A program made the position numbers and the translations under genes. 64,000 nucleotides of DNA from NCBI GenBank assembly GCA_031771865.1, contig JASISA010000026.1, positions 496,001 to 560,000 on the forward strand. The letters are read 5' to 3'. Source of the stretch: Nothophaeocryptopus gaeumannii (Eukaryota > Ascomycota > Dothideomycetes > Mycosphaerellales > Mycosphaerellaceae). The notes beneath the pieces are model-generated. The model saw only the letters and a list, made by a program, of their open reading frames with translations. It did no database searches and was not told the origin of the DNA. Below, one piece after another: positions 41,757 to 52,374 of this stretch (position 1 is its first letter; every line of letters begins with the position of its first letter).

Positions 41757-42395
41757 ATGGCAGAACAAAGCGTGGTGGCTTTCAATCACGCCACAGGTCG
41801 CATGGAACCGCAAAGTCTCGTTCGTCTCTACGAGCAACATCGCATCGCCGAGCAGCACATGAATCCCAAGAAAGAAGACACCGCGCACACAGCCTCCGTG
41901 AAAGCGCCAAGACCTTACCGTTCAGGATCAACGCCGACTTCACTCAAGAGCAGCAAAGCCAGCGACGTCGAAGCGTGGGTTCGTGGCCAAAGTCTTCAGA
42001 TAGCAGAACAAGCGACAGCAGGTGTCAAGAAAACCGATGAAGCTACACAGAATCAAAGTGACGAAGACGATGGTGAGGAAGGTGTTTCTTCCCTAGTCCT
42101 AGCGGCGCGCCATGTGGAGCAGCAGAAGCGGTTGCGAAAAGACCAAGAGCGCGCGGAGGCACAGCGAAAGAGAGACGAAAAGATCGCCGAAGACAACAAG
42201 GTGATGGATGACCTGGGCGCTATGTTCAAGCCGACATTGCAGAAGTATGCTTGGAGTGACGACAGCGAGAAAGAGGAGGTCTTTGTCAACGCGCGCCAAA
42301 AGCACCCCGTCGAGGATCGAGCTCGACCTCGGGAAAGGGCGCTGCGGAGGAATAGGCGGCCTACTCCTGAGGGCCCGATTTGGCCTGGGCGGTGA
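41757..42395 (+). CDS. Hypothetical charged helical protein
   Basis: ATG 41757 (MAEQSVVAF) gives 212 residues; an ATG at 41730 adds nine. The body has an acidic patch (DEDDGEEG), then a long charged helix (ARHVEQQKRLRKDQERAEAQ and on) likely to form a coiled coil. The C-terminus is Arg-rich (RARPRERALRRNRRPTPE). It has no recognised domain. Composition suggests a nuclear or nucleolar protein. It follows ESF2 on the same strand by 338 bp, and no intron is seen. Confidence 0.55.
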   Translation: MAEQSVVAFNHATGRMEPQSLVRLYEQHRIAEQHMNPKKEDTAHTASVKAPRPYRSGSTPTSLKSSKASDVEAWVRGQSLQIAEQATAGVKKTDEATQNQSDEDDGEEGVSSLVLAARHVEQQKRLRKDQERAEAQRKRDEKIAEDNKVMDDLGAMFKPTLQKYAWSDDSEKEEVFVNARQKHPVEDRARPRERALRRNRRPTPEGPIWPGR

Positions 42396-42869
42396 GGGAG
42401 CGCTTAGGGTCAGACGATTTTGCCAAGACTTTCGGCGACGACGAGGTCGATGAATTAGAACACGCCAAGACAACACTCGAAAGACTTTTTATGCTTTGTT
42501 CGTAAGATCTATCGAGTTTCATGGCCGATGGGCGTGATCTGTGGCGTCCATCTCGAAAAGACTGAAATAAGGATGGTGAGGAAATCCGCTCCTTCAAAGC
42601 CCAGGAACAACTTTCAGGTATCACGGCAAAATTTGAGAGTCAGATATACGCGGATCGGGAATGTGGGCACGGAAGACGTCCAGACCCTCCGATACGGTTG
42701 ATTGTGTGTCGCTCCTCTCACCAAACTGCAAGAAGAAAGTGACGGTAAAGTGACGACGAATTGAGCTTGGGGGTCAGTGAGCAAAGCATGTGATGCTTCG
42801 TACTTGCCTCAATCTGCTCTATCGAACTGACAGTCCGTCATTTTCGTTGCTTACGATACCGACTGTTGC
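42396..42869. other. Intergenic region
   Basis: 474 bp between co-directional genes. I see no coding signal. Confidence 0.4.
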
Positions 42870-43748
42870 ATGGACAACAACACTCTGCCACCTCAACGAC
42901 CTAAGCCAAAGCATCAATTTCCTGTCCCTTGCCCTGCACACAGAAAAGACAGTACCACCGCCATGCTTACGCCCAAGACACCGACCCAAAACACCACCAA
43001 GTCTGAGCTAGCGATCAAACAACAGCGGGCCGACATGCTCAATCAAGTTTACGAGCGCGCCAAACGACTCACCGAAGGCAAGAAGCTTGCAAAGAGCAGG
43101 AGAGTGTCGGTCGTTGGCAATGAGGACCTTGTCGACATATTCGAGAAGCAGGGTTTCATTCAGGAACGCATGATGGACACCAAAAAGTACAACGCTGGAT
43201 GGGAATTACTGAGGTCGCAGCAAGGACGTTCTCAAGTCAGAGCGAAGTATGATCGGAATCTCGACATGGTGCTGGCTAGGTTTAATGAGATCGATTGGAT
43301 GGAGGAGGAGTCGAGCGGTACAGTCTCTTCCCAGACAAAGGGATGCGGTAACGAAGGGTCTACGAGGGATACAACGGCGGCAAGAGCGAAGGAAGTGATT
43401 GTGATAGATGGGGAAGAAGACGACAAGCCAAGTGCGCAGAAGGATGGCAAGATTGCCGAAGGAAACGACGGCAGACCAGTTGTGGTCTCTCCAGGCTCGC
43501 AGAGTTCCCAGATCATGGAGCAAAGCAGGGGCAGGACGCCGCAACCCTCCTCAAGCACGCAGAGCGCCAGCTCCTACCTCATCCAAGCTCTGGCCGAGAA
43601 TGTTGCTATGTTCATGGGAGGCGACCAAAGGCCCGAGTTTGAGCGCGAACTAGAACACCGCGGCTTCTGCATCATTCCCGGTTCAAAGCGTCCGCGTGAG
43701 GCTTCTCTCGACAGCCACGACCCACGGAAGAGGACAAGGCATGATTGA
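42870..43748 (+). CDS. Hypothetical nuclear protein with SUMO-interacting-type motif
   Basis: A 292-residue intronless frame. Residues 45-140 are helical and basic (AKRLTEGKKLAKSRR, VRAKYDRNLDMVLARFNE). A VIVIDGEEDD stretch at 176-185 has the exact form of a SUMO-interacting motif: a short hydrophobic strand followed by acids. A Ser/Gln/Pro-rich linker (190-235) follows, then SYLIQALAENVAMFMGG and a C-terminal nuclear signal cluster (KRPREASLDSHDPRKRTRHD). I do not recognise the family. A role in SUMO-dependent nuclear recruitment is an inference from the motif. Confidence 0.6.
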   Translation: MDNNTLPPQRPKPKHQFPVPCPAHRKDSTTAMLTPKTPTQNTTKSELAIKQQRADMLNQVYERAKRLTEGKKLAKSRRVSVVGNEDLVDIFEKQGFIQERMMDTKKYNAGWELLRSQQGRSQVRAKYDRNLDMVLARFNEIDWMEEESSGTVSSQTKGCGNEGSTRDTTAARAKEVIVIDGEEDDKPSAQKDGKIAEGNDGRPVVVSPGSQSSQIMEQSRGRTPQPSSSTQSASSYLIQALAENVAMFMGGDQRPEFERELEHRGFCIIPGSKRPREASLDSHDPRKRTRHD

Positions 43749-44023
43749 GAAATTGAGTTCCATGTCATGCCAGTAAAGGATCGATTGATGAGAGAGAAGA
43801 TCGATGAATATGCGATAAGTAGAAACTTGTGCTTCATAAAACTCAATGGGTATCTAACATCAAATCAAAATGCTCGCTCAAACGCAGCAGACAAGCCACA
43901 ATATGCAAGCAAGTGTCCAGGACACATCCTTTTGCATCTTTCTTCAAATCAAATCGTCGACTGGATCCGAGTCAAAGTCCAGCCCGAATCTCGCAAGGCG
44001 CATATTCAGAGCCATCCTTTACC

Positions 44024-45134
44024 TCACGTCCTCACAGTCGCAGTAATCCTGCCATTAGCCCCCATCTGAAATTCCCGACATAAGCAGCGCGGACACTTCC
44101 TTTATCCCTACGTTTCTCACAGTCAGCTTTACGTTCGAATTTCTTGCAGACGCGCTTCTCCCTCGACTTTCCAGAAGCCTCAGTTTTATCAGCATCTTTG
44201 GAAGGTTTAACATACCCATGCCAAACAACCTTATTCCCATTGATAGCAATATCCAACCCACCCGGCGCCTTCATGCCATTCGTACCCGTCTGGAAAATTG
44301 TCCCTTGGCGTGTGTAAGGACCGGTAATTTTCGTCGCGGTCGCATACTGAACATCATACCCATCGGTTTGATAACATTGACTCGAGAAGAACAAAACATA
44401 TTTCCCATTCATGTACGTCAAGCTTGGGGCCTCGACATACGGCCCATCAGATTTGATATTCGCGAGGATCTGCACTGGGGAACCGATGAGCGTATGCCCA
44501 TTCGCGCCGACCTGCTGCAGCATAATAGGAGTAGGAACGATAGGTGCGACGGTGTTGCCGCAAGATCCTCCATGCCCAATGGCGTTGCCGTCGGTTTGTA
44601 GACAGCATAGCGTTTGTTTCCGTTCTTCTCGTCGGTGAAACCGGCGACATCGATCGCTCCTCCTCGGGCGGTAGGGCAGATCCAGGGTTGTGCGGAGTTG
44701 TCGACGAAAGCGTCGTTGATGTTCTTTGCGGTGGCGAAACTGAGACAGTGGAGACGAGGGTTCTTCTTGGAAGCGGCTGTGTAGTACATTACGAAGCTGC
44801 CGTCGTCGAGACGGACGACATCGGGAGCCCAGACGCGAGGAGTCGCATCGACCCAGGAGGGGAGTTTGGGAAGGGCATCGACGCCTTTGCGGAAGGTGAA
44901 AGTGTTCCAATCGGACGTGAAGCCTCGCTGGACGTGGATGAGTTTACCATCGACCTTGGCGTTGGTTGAGAAGAGGTGCCATCCGGCGTCGACCTTGATG
45001 ACGGCTGGATCCGGGAAGTTGACTCCGTTCATGATAGGGCGAGCTGTGGCCCTCTTCTCCAATGGGGTGGCATTGGAGGGTCCGAGGAATGTGAGTGCGC
45101 AGAGCGCCACGAAGCCGGCAAAGTTACTGTACAT
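44024..45134 (-). pseudogene. GH43-family glycoside hydrolase gene with two frame breaks
   Basis: ATG 45134 starts a signal peptide (FAGFVALCALTFLGPSNA) ending in a KR site. The five-bladed-propeller features follow: FPDPAVIKVDAGWHLF with a catalytic-type Asp, WAPDVVRLDDGSFVMYY, and after the break GPYVEAPSLTYMNGKYVLFF with the Glu of the catalytic acid. The frame ends in YK at about 44595 and resumes one base out as TDGNAIGHGGSCGNT, where relatives read straight through. A second break lies at a run of five C (44059-44063, forward strand); beyond it the other frame gives the expected WGANGRITATVRT and a stop at 44024. Uninterrupted it would be a secreted arabinan/xylan-side-chain-cleaving enzyme. 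The breaks could be real or sequence errors. Confidence 0.8.
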
Positions 45135-46475
45135 TATTCTTTACGCGTTCCAATATCTGCTGTACAAGGTCTCGATCGATATGCTGTTCGTAAAGAGGAT
45201 GATTAATAGATTTTCAAGCGGTAAGGAGCGTACTATCCAATAGCGATAGTGTTGAAACGAGTGTGGATGCGCACAGCGCAATGATGGTGAGTAGCGGATA
45301 TCTCCTTTGACGGAATCGAAAGCGGACGTTGGCTACCCTCGGGACTCATGAGGGGCGATACCGGGCTAAAGATATAACTATTGTCGAAATACAGGCCTAA
45401 GTTGGCTTTCTCCGTGGCGGTGGCCTCGATCATGCGAAAGGAAACACAAAGCCGTCGTTGTGCGAGTATGAAAGAATGAAATTCGTATATAACGCAGATC
45501 GCTATTGTCACTTGCGGCACGCGGGCTATTGGACAAAGAGATGAGGTTGGAGCGAGATCTGGCACAGCACGAGGGAGAGAAGTGGTATTAGATTGACAGC
45601 TTGAAGGTCGAGAGCCTCAATAGGAGATAATTGAACTCAGATAGGCATTGTTGTGTTTGCAACTATGTACTCGCCCAGAACTGGCTCAAGAAGGCCTGAA
45701 GGCTGGAAGAATGCTCAGTCAATTTAGACGCCAGCCGTGGTTCTAGAGCAAGTTGGTAGGGCATGCCACGAGGTCGACTGGGATGAGATAGCGTAGTTGT
45801 TGCCTGACATGGCTTTTCGGGACAATCATGGCAATTGCGACCACCATGTTGCGATTCGAAGATATCGAATTCCAGGTGTACGGTAGCTATCATCGTCAAG
45901 GCTCATCTGTTTCATGCCAGGAATGCATGCCGTAAGCCTTCAAGAATCCGAATTGAGTCCGAAAGGGGCAAAGCCCGAGCACGTTGCGCGGTAGCAGCGT
46001 TCTGGAATGCATGCGCATACGGACTTGAGGAAATGTTTCTTCGGCGAGCACCGTATCAACTTGACCCGAAGCTTTGCGAAATCGAAGGAGTGCAGACGCA
46101 ACAAGCTCCGATGCCAAGGTGCAAGAGATGTCTGCATCGCCGGTTTTTGGCTTTGAGTCAGACATAGCTCTTCAGACGAGCTCAGTTGTATGCTCATCTT
46201 GCTGCCACCAATTTTCTCAGAGGCGGGTCGAGGTATCTCGTTGGGTATCGAAACGTACGGAAAGTACCAGTCTCAATGGGGATCGGCTCGCAAAGTGTCC
46301 AGTATATCGTGATGAGCAAGCACGTTGGCTGGTCTACGGACCAACTGACCAAATTAGGGTTGCAGATTACTTATTCGCAACAGATCCGATAGAGCCTCGA
46401 GTAGGCTGGCGGGTTGAATTTCGCTTGATATTCTTCGGTGCAACGCGTCATTCCATCGTGAGTGTGGCCCTTGTC
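45135..46475. other. Intergenic region
   Basis: About 1.34 kb upstream of the GH43 gene and downstream of NBP35. Small open frames on both strands (for example 46074-46565) overlap the 3' flank of NBP35 and show no domain. Confidence 0.4.
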
Positions 46476-47568
46476 TCAACCGTCGGCCAGGACGTCGTCG
46501 GGATTCTCGCCAACCACTTCTCTAACTCGCCTCACAACCTCTCTGAGAGCTTTGCATGCAGGTGAGTGGCCAAAGTTATCGAAGAAGCTCTCGCCGTAGT
46601 CGCAGGCCATTCCAATTCTGGGATCAAGAGGCACGGCTCCAAGGAAAGGCACACCGGTCTCTTTGGCCAATTTCCTTCCACCACCGGTTGAGGCTCTGAA
46701 GATCTCGGATTGGTGAGTGCACTTTGGACAAACGAATCCGCTCATATTCTCAACCAGTCCAATGACAGGAATTTCGGCCTTGCGGCAGAAATCAATCTCT
46801 TTGCGAACGTCCAGAAGGCTGACTTCCTGAGGTGTAGTAACGAGGACTGCGCCGTCAACGCCAGACTCCTTGAGAAAGCTGTTGACGCTAAGATGCTCAT
46901 CAGAGGTTCCAGGGGGCGTATCCACGACCAGGTAATCCAGCTCGCCCCACTCGACATCCTTCAGAAATTGCTTGATAAGCCCGTTCTTCTTGGGTCCTCT
47001 CCAGATGACGGCATCGTCGCGGTTTGGCAACATGAACTGTACGCTCATGACACCCAGATTATCGCTGACCCAGACTGGCTCCCATCCGGTATTCGTGACG
47101 TGAATAGTCTCGTCTTCCACACCCATCATCTTGGGAATGCTTGGTCCGCAGATGTCAGTGTCCATGATGCCAACCATGTTGTTGGCATTACTGGCAAATG
47201 CGTGGGCAAGCATTGTGGTAAATGTGCTCTTGCCGACTCCGCCCTTGCCGCTCAGCACGAGAATCTTGTGTTTGACGCCGGAGAGCCGTTGTGTGATGAC
47301 TTCTATGTCCGGATCGGGCCCTTGGAGCTACAGGTCAGTTACGTACGGGTGCGAGGTCTTGCTATCATCGCCGAGACATACCCTTGGGAGCAGACGCGCA
47401 TATCTGCTGATTTGGACATCCTTTGCAGGCGTCACTCACTCCTGCGCTCTCTCCTTCTGGGCCAGGACAGTGCTCGGGCTCGGGCGCCACCAGGTTTGGC
47501 TTGTTCTTCAGAGTTGAGGTCAGCGCATCATCCACAGCCTGAATCGGCCCTTCCAGTGACGGCGCCAT
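46476..47568 (-). CDS. nbp35: Cytosolic Fe-S cluster assembly factor NBP35
   Basis: Exons 47568-47382 and 47320-46476 are joined by a 61-nt intron (gtatgt...ccaag) and give 343 residues. The first ATG is at 47568; the frame opens slightly earlier at GTG. The N-terminal four-Cys ferredoxin-like cluster motif is present (EHCPGPEGESAG, DACKGCPNQQICAS). The deviant Walker A loop is SGKGGVGKSTF, followed by MDTDICGPSIPKMM. The scaffold CxxC is in GFVCPKCTHQ near the C-terminus. NBP35 forms a complex with CFD1 that assembles 4Fe-4S clusters for cytosolic and nuclear proteins. The acceptor chosen restores KGPDPDIEVI, the usual family sequence; an AG 7 bp earlier would not. Confidence 0.96.
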
Positions 47569-47861
47569 AATCCCAATACCCACAACTCGGTGCTTGAGGG
47601 GTGAACGTGTATTGTGTAGGAGAAATGAAGTTGAGAAGGCGTGGAAGTATAGGTAGGATGATGTATGCTGAGTAATGGTCTTTCAATGGGTGGGCCGATG
47701 CCGCTTGCCACACTCAGCATCCTTGCTCCCACGCCCCAGACACGAACTATCACGCCAAGACGCAAACTCCACGCGCACGGCGGCTGCGAGCAGAGGAGAG
47801 ACATCTACATCTACCTGAGCAGAATGGGACAGCGTGATTGACTGATGTCAAATGGCGCATC
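47569..47861. promoter_or_regulatory. Divergent promoter region, NBP35 / radical SAM
   Basis: Only 293 bp separate the two start codons. The region must carry both promoters, which makes co-expression of an Fe-S assembly factor and an Fe-S enzyme possible. Confidence 0.5.
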
Positions 47862-49113
47862 ATGCTTTCCACGCGATGCCTGAGACGTTCTGGGAGCGCT
47901 CTCGTACCTAGGAAAACACCTTGCACGATACAGTCGAGGCTACGAAGCTATCTGTCTCCGCCATGGCTACTGGACGAGTACATTCCTCGCTACCAACTTC
48001 TCACCTCTGTACAGGAGGCGAAGAAGCGATCTCTAGCCTATGGCCATCTTAGCAACTGCAATCTGTGCCCCAGGAAATGTTCAGTCAACCGCTTCGAGAA
48101 GAGGGGGACGTGCCTCATTGGCGCAGATGTATCTGTGAATACGGTGGCACCTCACTTTGGAGAGGAGCCATGTATACAAGGGCGCAACGGGTCTGGCAGT
48201 GTCTTCTTCTCGGGCTGCAATCTGCGCTGTGTCTTCTGCCAGAACCACGACATCGCGCATGTCAAGAATGGCTTTGACCTCACGCCGGAGCAGCTAGGTG
48301 ATTGGTATATCAAATTGCAGGAAGTGGGCAAGGTAGGTTGAAGGCGTATCCATTCAGACTGGGAAGTGTCAGCATTGCCGTTCGATTGCTCTATGCGTTT
48401 CAGCACCTGCGAGCGCAGTATTTGCTGACGGAGGCTGATACCAGGTGCACAACATCAATCTTGTCACGCCGGAACATGTCGTCCCACAGGTCGCATTGAG
48501 CATTCTCCACGCCAAAAGTCAAGGCTTGAATGTCCCGATCATCTACAACACGTCCTCTTTCGACTCTCTAGAGTCCATCGAGCTCATGGATGGGCTTGTC
48601 GACATCTACCTCGCAGACTTCAAAGTCTGGAATACTTCGACGTCGGAACGTCTGCTCAAAGCGGAGAAGTACGCCGAGACCGCGATGGAGTCGATCAAAG
48701 CGATGCAAGCCCAGGTTGGAGATTTGTCGTTCACGAGCGATGGCATAGCCAAAAGAGGAGTCTTGCTACGGCACTTGGTCATGCCTGGTCACGAAGAGGA
48801 GGGCAAGCACATCGTACGCTGGCTTGCAGAAAATGTCAGCAAGGACTTGTACATTCATATTATGGAGCAATACCACCCGAGAGCGCATGTTGGAATGCGA
48901 AGGCGGAAAACAAGTGGGCGGGCAAAGGATATCGCGGCCAACAGTGTCGACCCAGGAGATGTGCCAGCGGACGAGAAGGCCAAAAAGGAGGTTCGATACC
49001 AGGACATCAATCGAGCTGTCAGAGATGACGAACTCGAGAGCGTCCGGAAGGCTGCCGAAGAAGCCGGTCTCTGGCGCTTCGTCGAGGCTTCAGAGCACGC
49101 TGGACTCGCGTGA
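47862..49113 (+). CDS. Radical SAM protein, PflX/COG1313-like (PFL-activase-related)
   Basis: Exons 47862-48332 and 48445-49113 are joined by a 112-nt intron (gtaggt...accag) and give 379 residues. The first 40 residues are Arg/Ser-rich without acids (LSTRCLRRSGSALVPRK), like a mitochondrial presequence. A Cys cluster CNLCPRKCSVNR precedes the catalytic FSGCNLRCVFCQNHDIAH, whose CxxxCxxC binds the 4Fe-4S cluster. The second exon has VDIYLADFKVW and RHLVMPGHEEEGKHIVRW, typical of this group. Relatives in bacteria (PflX-like) are poorly characterised; the reaction in fungi is unknown to me. The frame upstream to 47838 begins with TTG, so ATG 47862 is taken. Confidence 0.87.
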
Positions 49114-50017
49114 GGAAAGCCACGCAGGACTTGGAACGTTCATCTCCGAAGCGCAAACTCGCCTCGTCTGCTACAATTGCCTCATTCGTCATGATGTGTG
49201 GACCTCGCAGGCATCGGTAAATCCAAGCCGCTGGGCCGCCTCATTCCGAGGCGATGACAACCCCAATGTGGCGGTTCATCCTCAATATCATCGCTACAGG
49301 TTCGAAAGGATGACCTAGGATCTTGCCGCCGGGGATGCAATCCGATCGCAAAAGGAGCCTGAGTATCTGTCACTTTTCAGATCCGGTCTCCTGCGAAATG
49401 GCTTAGCTTGTTTCAGGTCGTCCTGGTCGGGTCGCTTAGGCATGAGTCTGTGCACGAGGTTCTTTGTCTCGATATCGCTGGAAACTGGATATGGAGCTGA
49501 TACACGCGGTCATTGTACGCGCTTGATCGACTGTCTTGAGGTGCGGGTTACTATCGAGTCTTGCTGTCTTTCCACAACTCATGTCGTCCGGTCGAAGGTG
49601 TCTCCACATTTGATACTCAGTTCGCCTTCACGTTATCAAGACTAATGAAGCTGCGTCAGTGCCCTATCGAGATTCGGTGTGCCCACACGGCACGTTTTGT
49701 CTTTGTCCGCACTCAAAGCGTCACAGCTCTGGGCGTGGTAATTACCGGGGGTCAAAGAAGTGCATTGAGGACCTAGCAGCCACTGCGGCAACTGAGCTCA
49801 AGATTAGCTTATCCTCATCAGACCTTGTCCAGTGTCACTACGAGCGTAAGAGGCTGCCCAAAGAACTGACTGTTAGGCAAAACTGTACATAGAAGCTTGC
49901 GTCGACGATCTAATCCGTAGAAGCCCTGCAGCAGACCAGCGTCGTTGCGCGACGAGCCGGCCTCTTGCGCCCCAAGCCATACCGATCCACTTTTGCAGAT
50001 CTGGGAACAATCGCACG
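49114..50017. other. Intergenic region
   Basis: 904 bp between co-directional genes. Short forward frames (49442-49645, 49561-49892) have no domain or splice logic. Confidence 0.4.
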
Positions 50018-50953
50018 ATGTCCGCTCCTACCCTTGGGCCTGATATGCTGGGCCTCCTATACAAACAGCACCAGACCTACACATCCGAATTGGGACGCAC
50101 CCACCAAGAGCTGAGCAAGCTTTATACGAAACTGTCCAAGGTGGAAAAGGTGCTATCCGAGCGACAAGAGCGACACTTAACCAGGAATGAAAGGAAGAAA
50201 CGGCAGTACACGCGTTCGCTGACCAAGCGCAATGTTGCCGATTTGGAGTCGAAGCAGTTGAATCTTCACAACCGTCTCCGGCAATGTAATGACTTGATAG
50301 CGTCATTCGAGCAGGGTGCCTACAATTCTCCGATGAACCCATGGACGGCGCAACTTCCACCTTCACCATCCCTGTTCACGCCATTCAGCCCGATTGCGTT
50401 CTCCCCATACACGCACGTTATGCACAGGCCTTCGTTTGGCGCATCAGCCGAGAACCGGCCACGATACTGGGATCTCTCCAGTCTGCAAGAAAGAGGTCAA
50501 TCCTCGCCGTATGGGTCCTCCGCCGACAGTGGCTTTTACGAGCCGTATCCCCCGGGGCTTGGAATAAACGAGGAATCTCTAAGTGACCCAAACCATGTGT
50601 ACGCACACGAGCTAATGTCACCACCGAACTTCACGTTCGATAGCCTAGTGGGTGTCAATGCTGGTGGGTCGTCTGCGGCACCCGAAAGCAGTAACGAGTC
50701 GGTTTCTTCTGAGAAAGATGAGATGCCGGATTTGCAATCCCCTGCCAAGGTGGGCGCGGAAAATTCGAAGAGTTCGCACAAGCGGTGTTACTCAGCCAAC
50801 GCCATTCAGCTGGAACAGAGCCATCTCTCGACGCTGCCATCTACGAAGAGGGGCATTAGTGTAGGGCCACCGCCCGTGAGGAGACGAGACCCCGGCGACG
50901 GGCTTGACGGGGAGCGCAAGGAGGTGGTTGCGGATACGATGAAGGACGCGTAG
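50018..50953 (+). CDS. Hypothetical coiled-coil protein
   Basis: A 311-residue intronless frame from an ATG. Residues 10-100 are a probable coiled coil (ELSKLYTKLSKVEKVLSERQ, NVADLESKQLNLHNRLRQ) with a basic NERKKRQYTR segment. The rest is Ser/Pro/Tyr-rich and disordered, with SPSLFTPFSPIAFSPYTHV repeats of the SP/FSP type, and a basic C-terminus (VRRRDPGDG). No family is recognised. SP motifs suggest proline-directed phosphorylation, an inference only. Confidence 0.6.
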   Translation: MSAPTLGPDMLGLLYKQHQTYTSELGRTHQELSKLYTKLSKVEKVLSERQERHLTRNERKKRQYTRSLTKRNVADLESKQLNLHNRLRQCNDLIASFEQGAYNSPMNPWTAQLPPSPSLFTPFSPIAFSPYTHVMHRPSFGASAENRPRYWDLSSLQERGQSSPYGSSADSGFYEPYPPGLGINEESLSDPNHVYAHELMSPPNFTFDSLVGVNAGGSSAAPESSNESVSSEKDEMPDLQSPAKVGAENSKSSHKRCYSANAIQLEQSHLSTLPSTKRGISVGPPPVRRRDPGDGLDGERKEVVADTMKDA

Positions 50954-52374
50954 AATTTAGATGTATTTTTTTATTCGTGTTTCGGGCAACACTTGATGGA
51001 AGCGAAGGTGATGGCTGTACGACATACCAATAGACTCGTACGCGAAAGATCTGTCATATGCATTTCAGTGTTCCAGTACCAAATGGACAATGGCAAACCG
51101 AAGTACCGAGCCGCCCACGCTCGGCACCCGCTTTGCGACCAACCAGCGCACACCACGCCTTCAGCCTCGCCTCACCTGGACCGACCTTACCTCACCTCAC
51201 CCCCTAAACTTCTCCACTTTCCACCTCCCGCCTGCTACTCTCATGGCAAGCGGAGAATCTTACCTGAGCCCGTCGAACAGGCTCCAATGCGGAAAGGATT
51301 CAGATCGCATCAGCTCCTTGGCTCTGTGCCACGACTGGCGGCGCCGGCCACCCAGAATGCGCTGCCATTGACCAGGGCCCCTGCACGCCAGCGACGGCAT
51401 GCAACTGACCTCAACGGACACGCAGCCGGACCAGACAATCATGACAATCAGCTTCCGTGCGAACTTGCCTCGTAACACGACGTTCGCTGTCAATTGTGTA
51501 TGACGCTCGCAAAGTCAGGGAGTTGCGACAAGACGACCTCTTTCGACCAGATACCGCCGAGTGGAGACGCCTTCCAGCAGCCAAATCTGGACGCTGCTCC
51601 TTTGCGATCAGTCGCGCCGGCGACATGGCTACGGCCATGTTCATCCATCTCTGGAATCGGCGGACCAGCTTCATTGCAGCGTTAGCAGCATCCACCCACT
51701 TCACTCCCATGTCCCCCGGCGCCTGGTTCAGGCGGCCCAATGCAGATGCGCGCAGTCTCGTTCGAACTTGAAACCCGGTACCGTACTGCTCTGCCACTTG
51801 GCGCTCTCCCATACGGCACCCACTTCGCGGTTTCCGCTTGATCACTGAAGGATGAGAGGTTGTGCAGTGTCTGCTGTATCCGAACGTTGGGCGGCGTCAC
51901 AAAAGTTGCCATATGTTACCACTACTGCATCGTGACAGGAGTGGTACTCTCTACTCCATCTGGTCTGGTGGGTCTTCTTGTTACAGTGCCTTTCTTACTC
52001 CCCTCACATTTGTCGGACTAATTTGACTCGCTTCATCATACATGCATGCTTGCTCTTCCCAGTAACACGGGTACGTGGATTCCTAACGGCTGTCGTTTGT
52101 CTGTCCACCTTAACTTGCTGCAGCCATCCCTGTCGGCTTCCTGCATCCCCAGCAAACAGCATATAAGGAGTTCACGCACGCCAACGTGCTTTCTGGCCGT
52201 CATCTGGGATCTGAGATCCGTATCCGATTTCTGCTTTTCTCCGCATGCCTGGTTTGCGAACGTAGAAGGTCTCGCTGCTTGTTGCATCTTGTACAGTCTT
52301 TCGTTTCTGGAATTTTGTCTGAGGCTGGCGTGCTTACGGGGTCCTTGTGAGGAGCTGAGATCTCGCTAGAAGAC
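50954..52374. other. Intergenic region with candidate TATA
   Basis: About 1.4 kb. TATAAGG at 52162-52168 lies about 210 bp before the MFS start. The open frames at 51240-51850 on either strand are Ser/Arg-rich and overlap each other; I see no conserved part. Confidence 0.4.

Noticed and set aside
46074..46565. Forward 163-residue open frame
   Set aside because: Runs antisense into the NBP35 3' end; no similarity.
51240..51850. Overlapping Ser/Arg-rich open frames on both strands
   Set aside because: Tried joining forward pieces through GT-AG pairs; no model gave a coherent protein or family motif.
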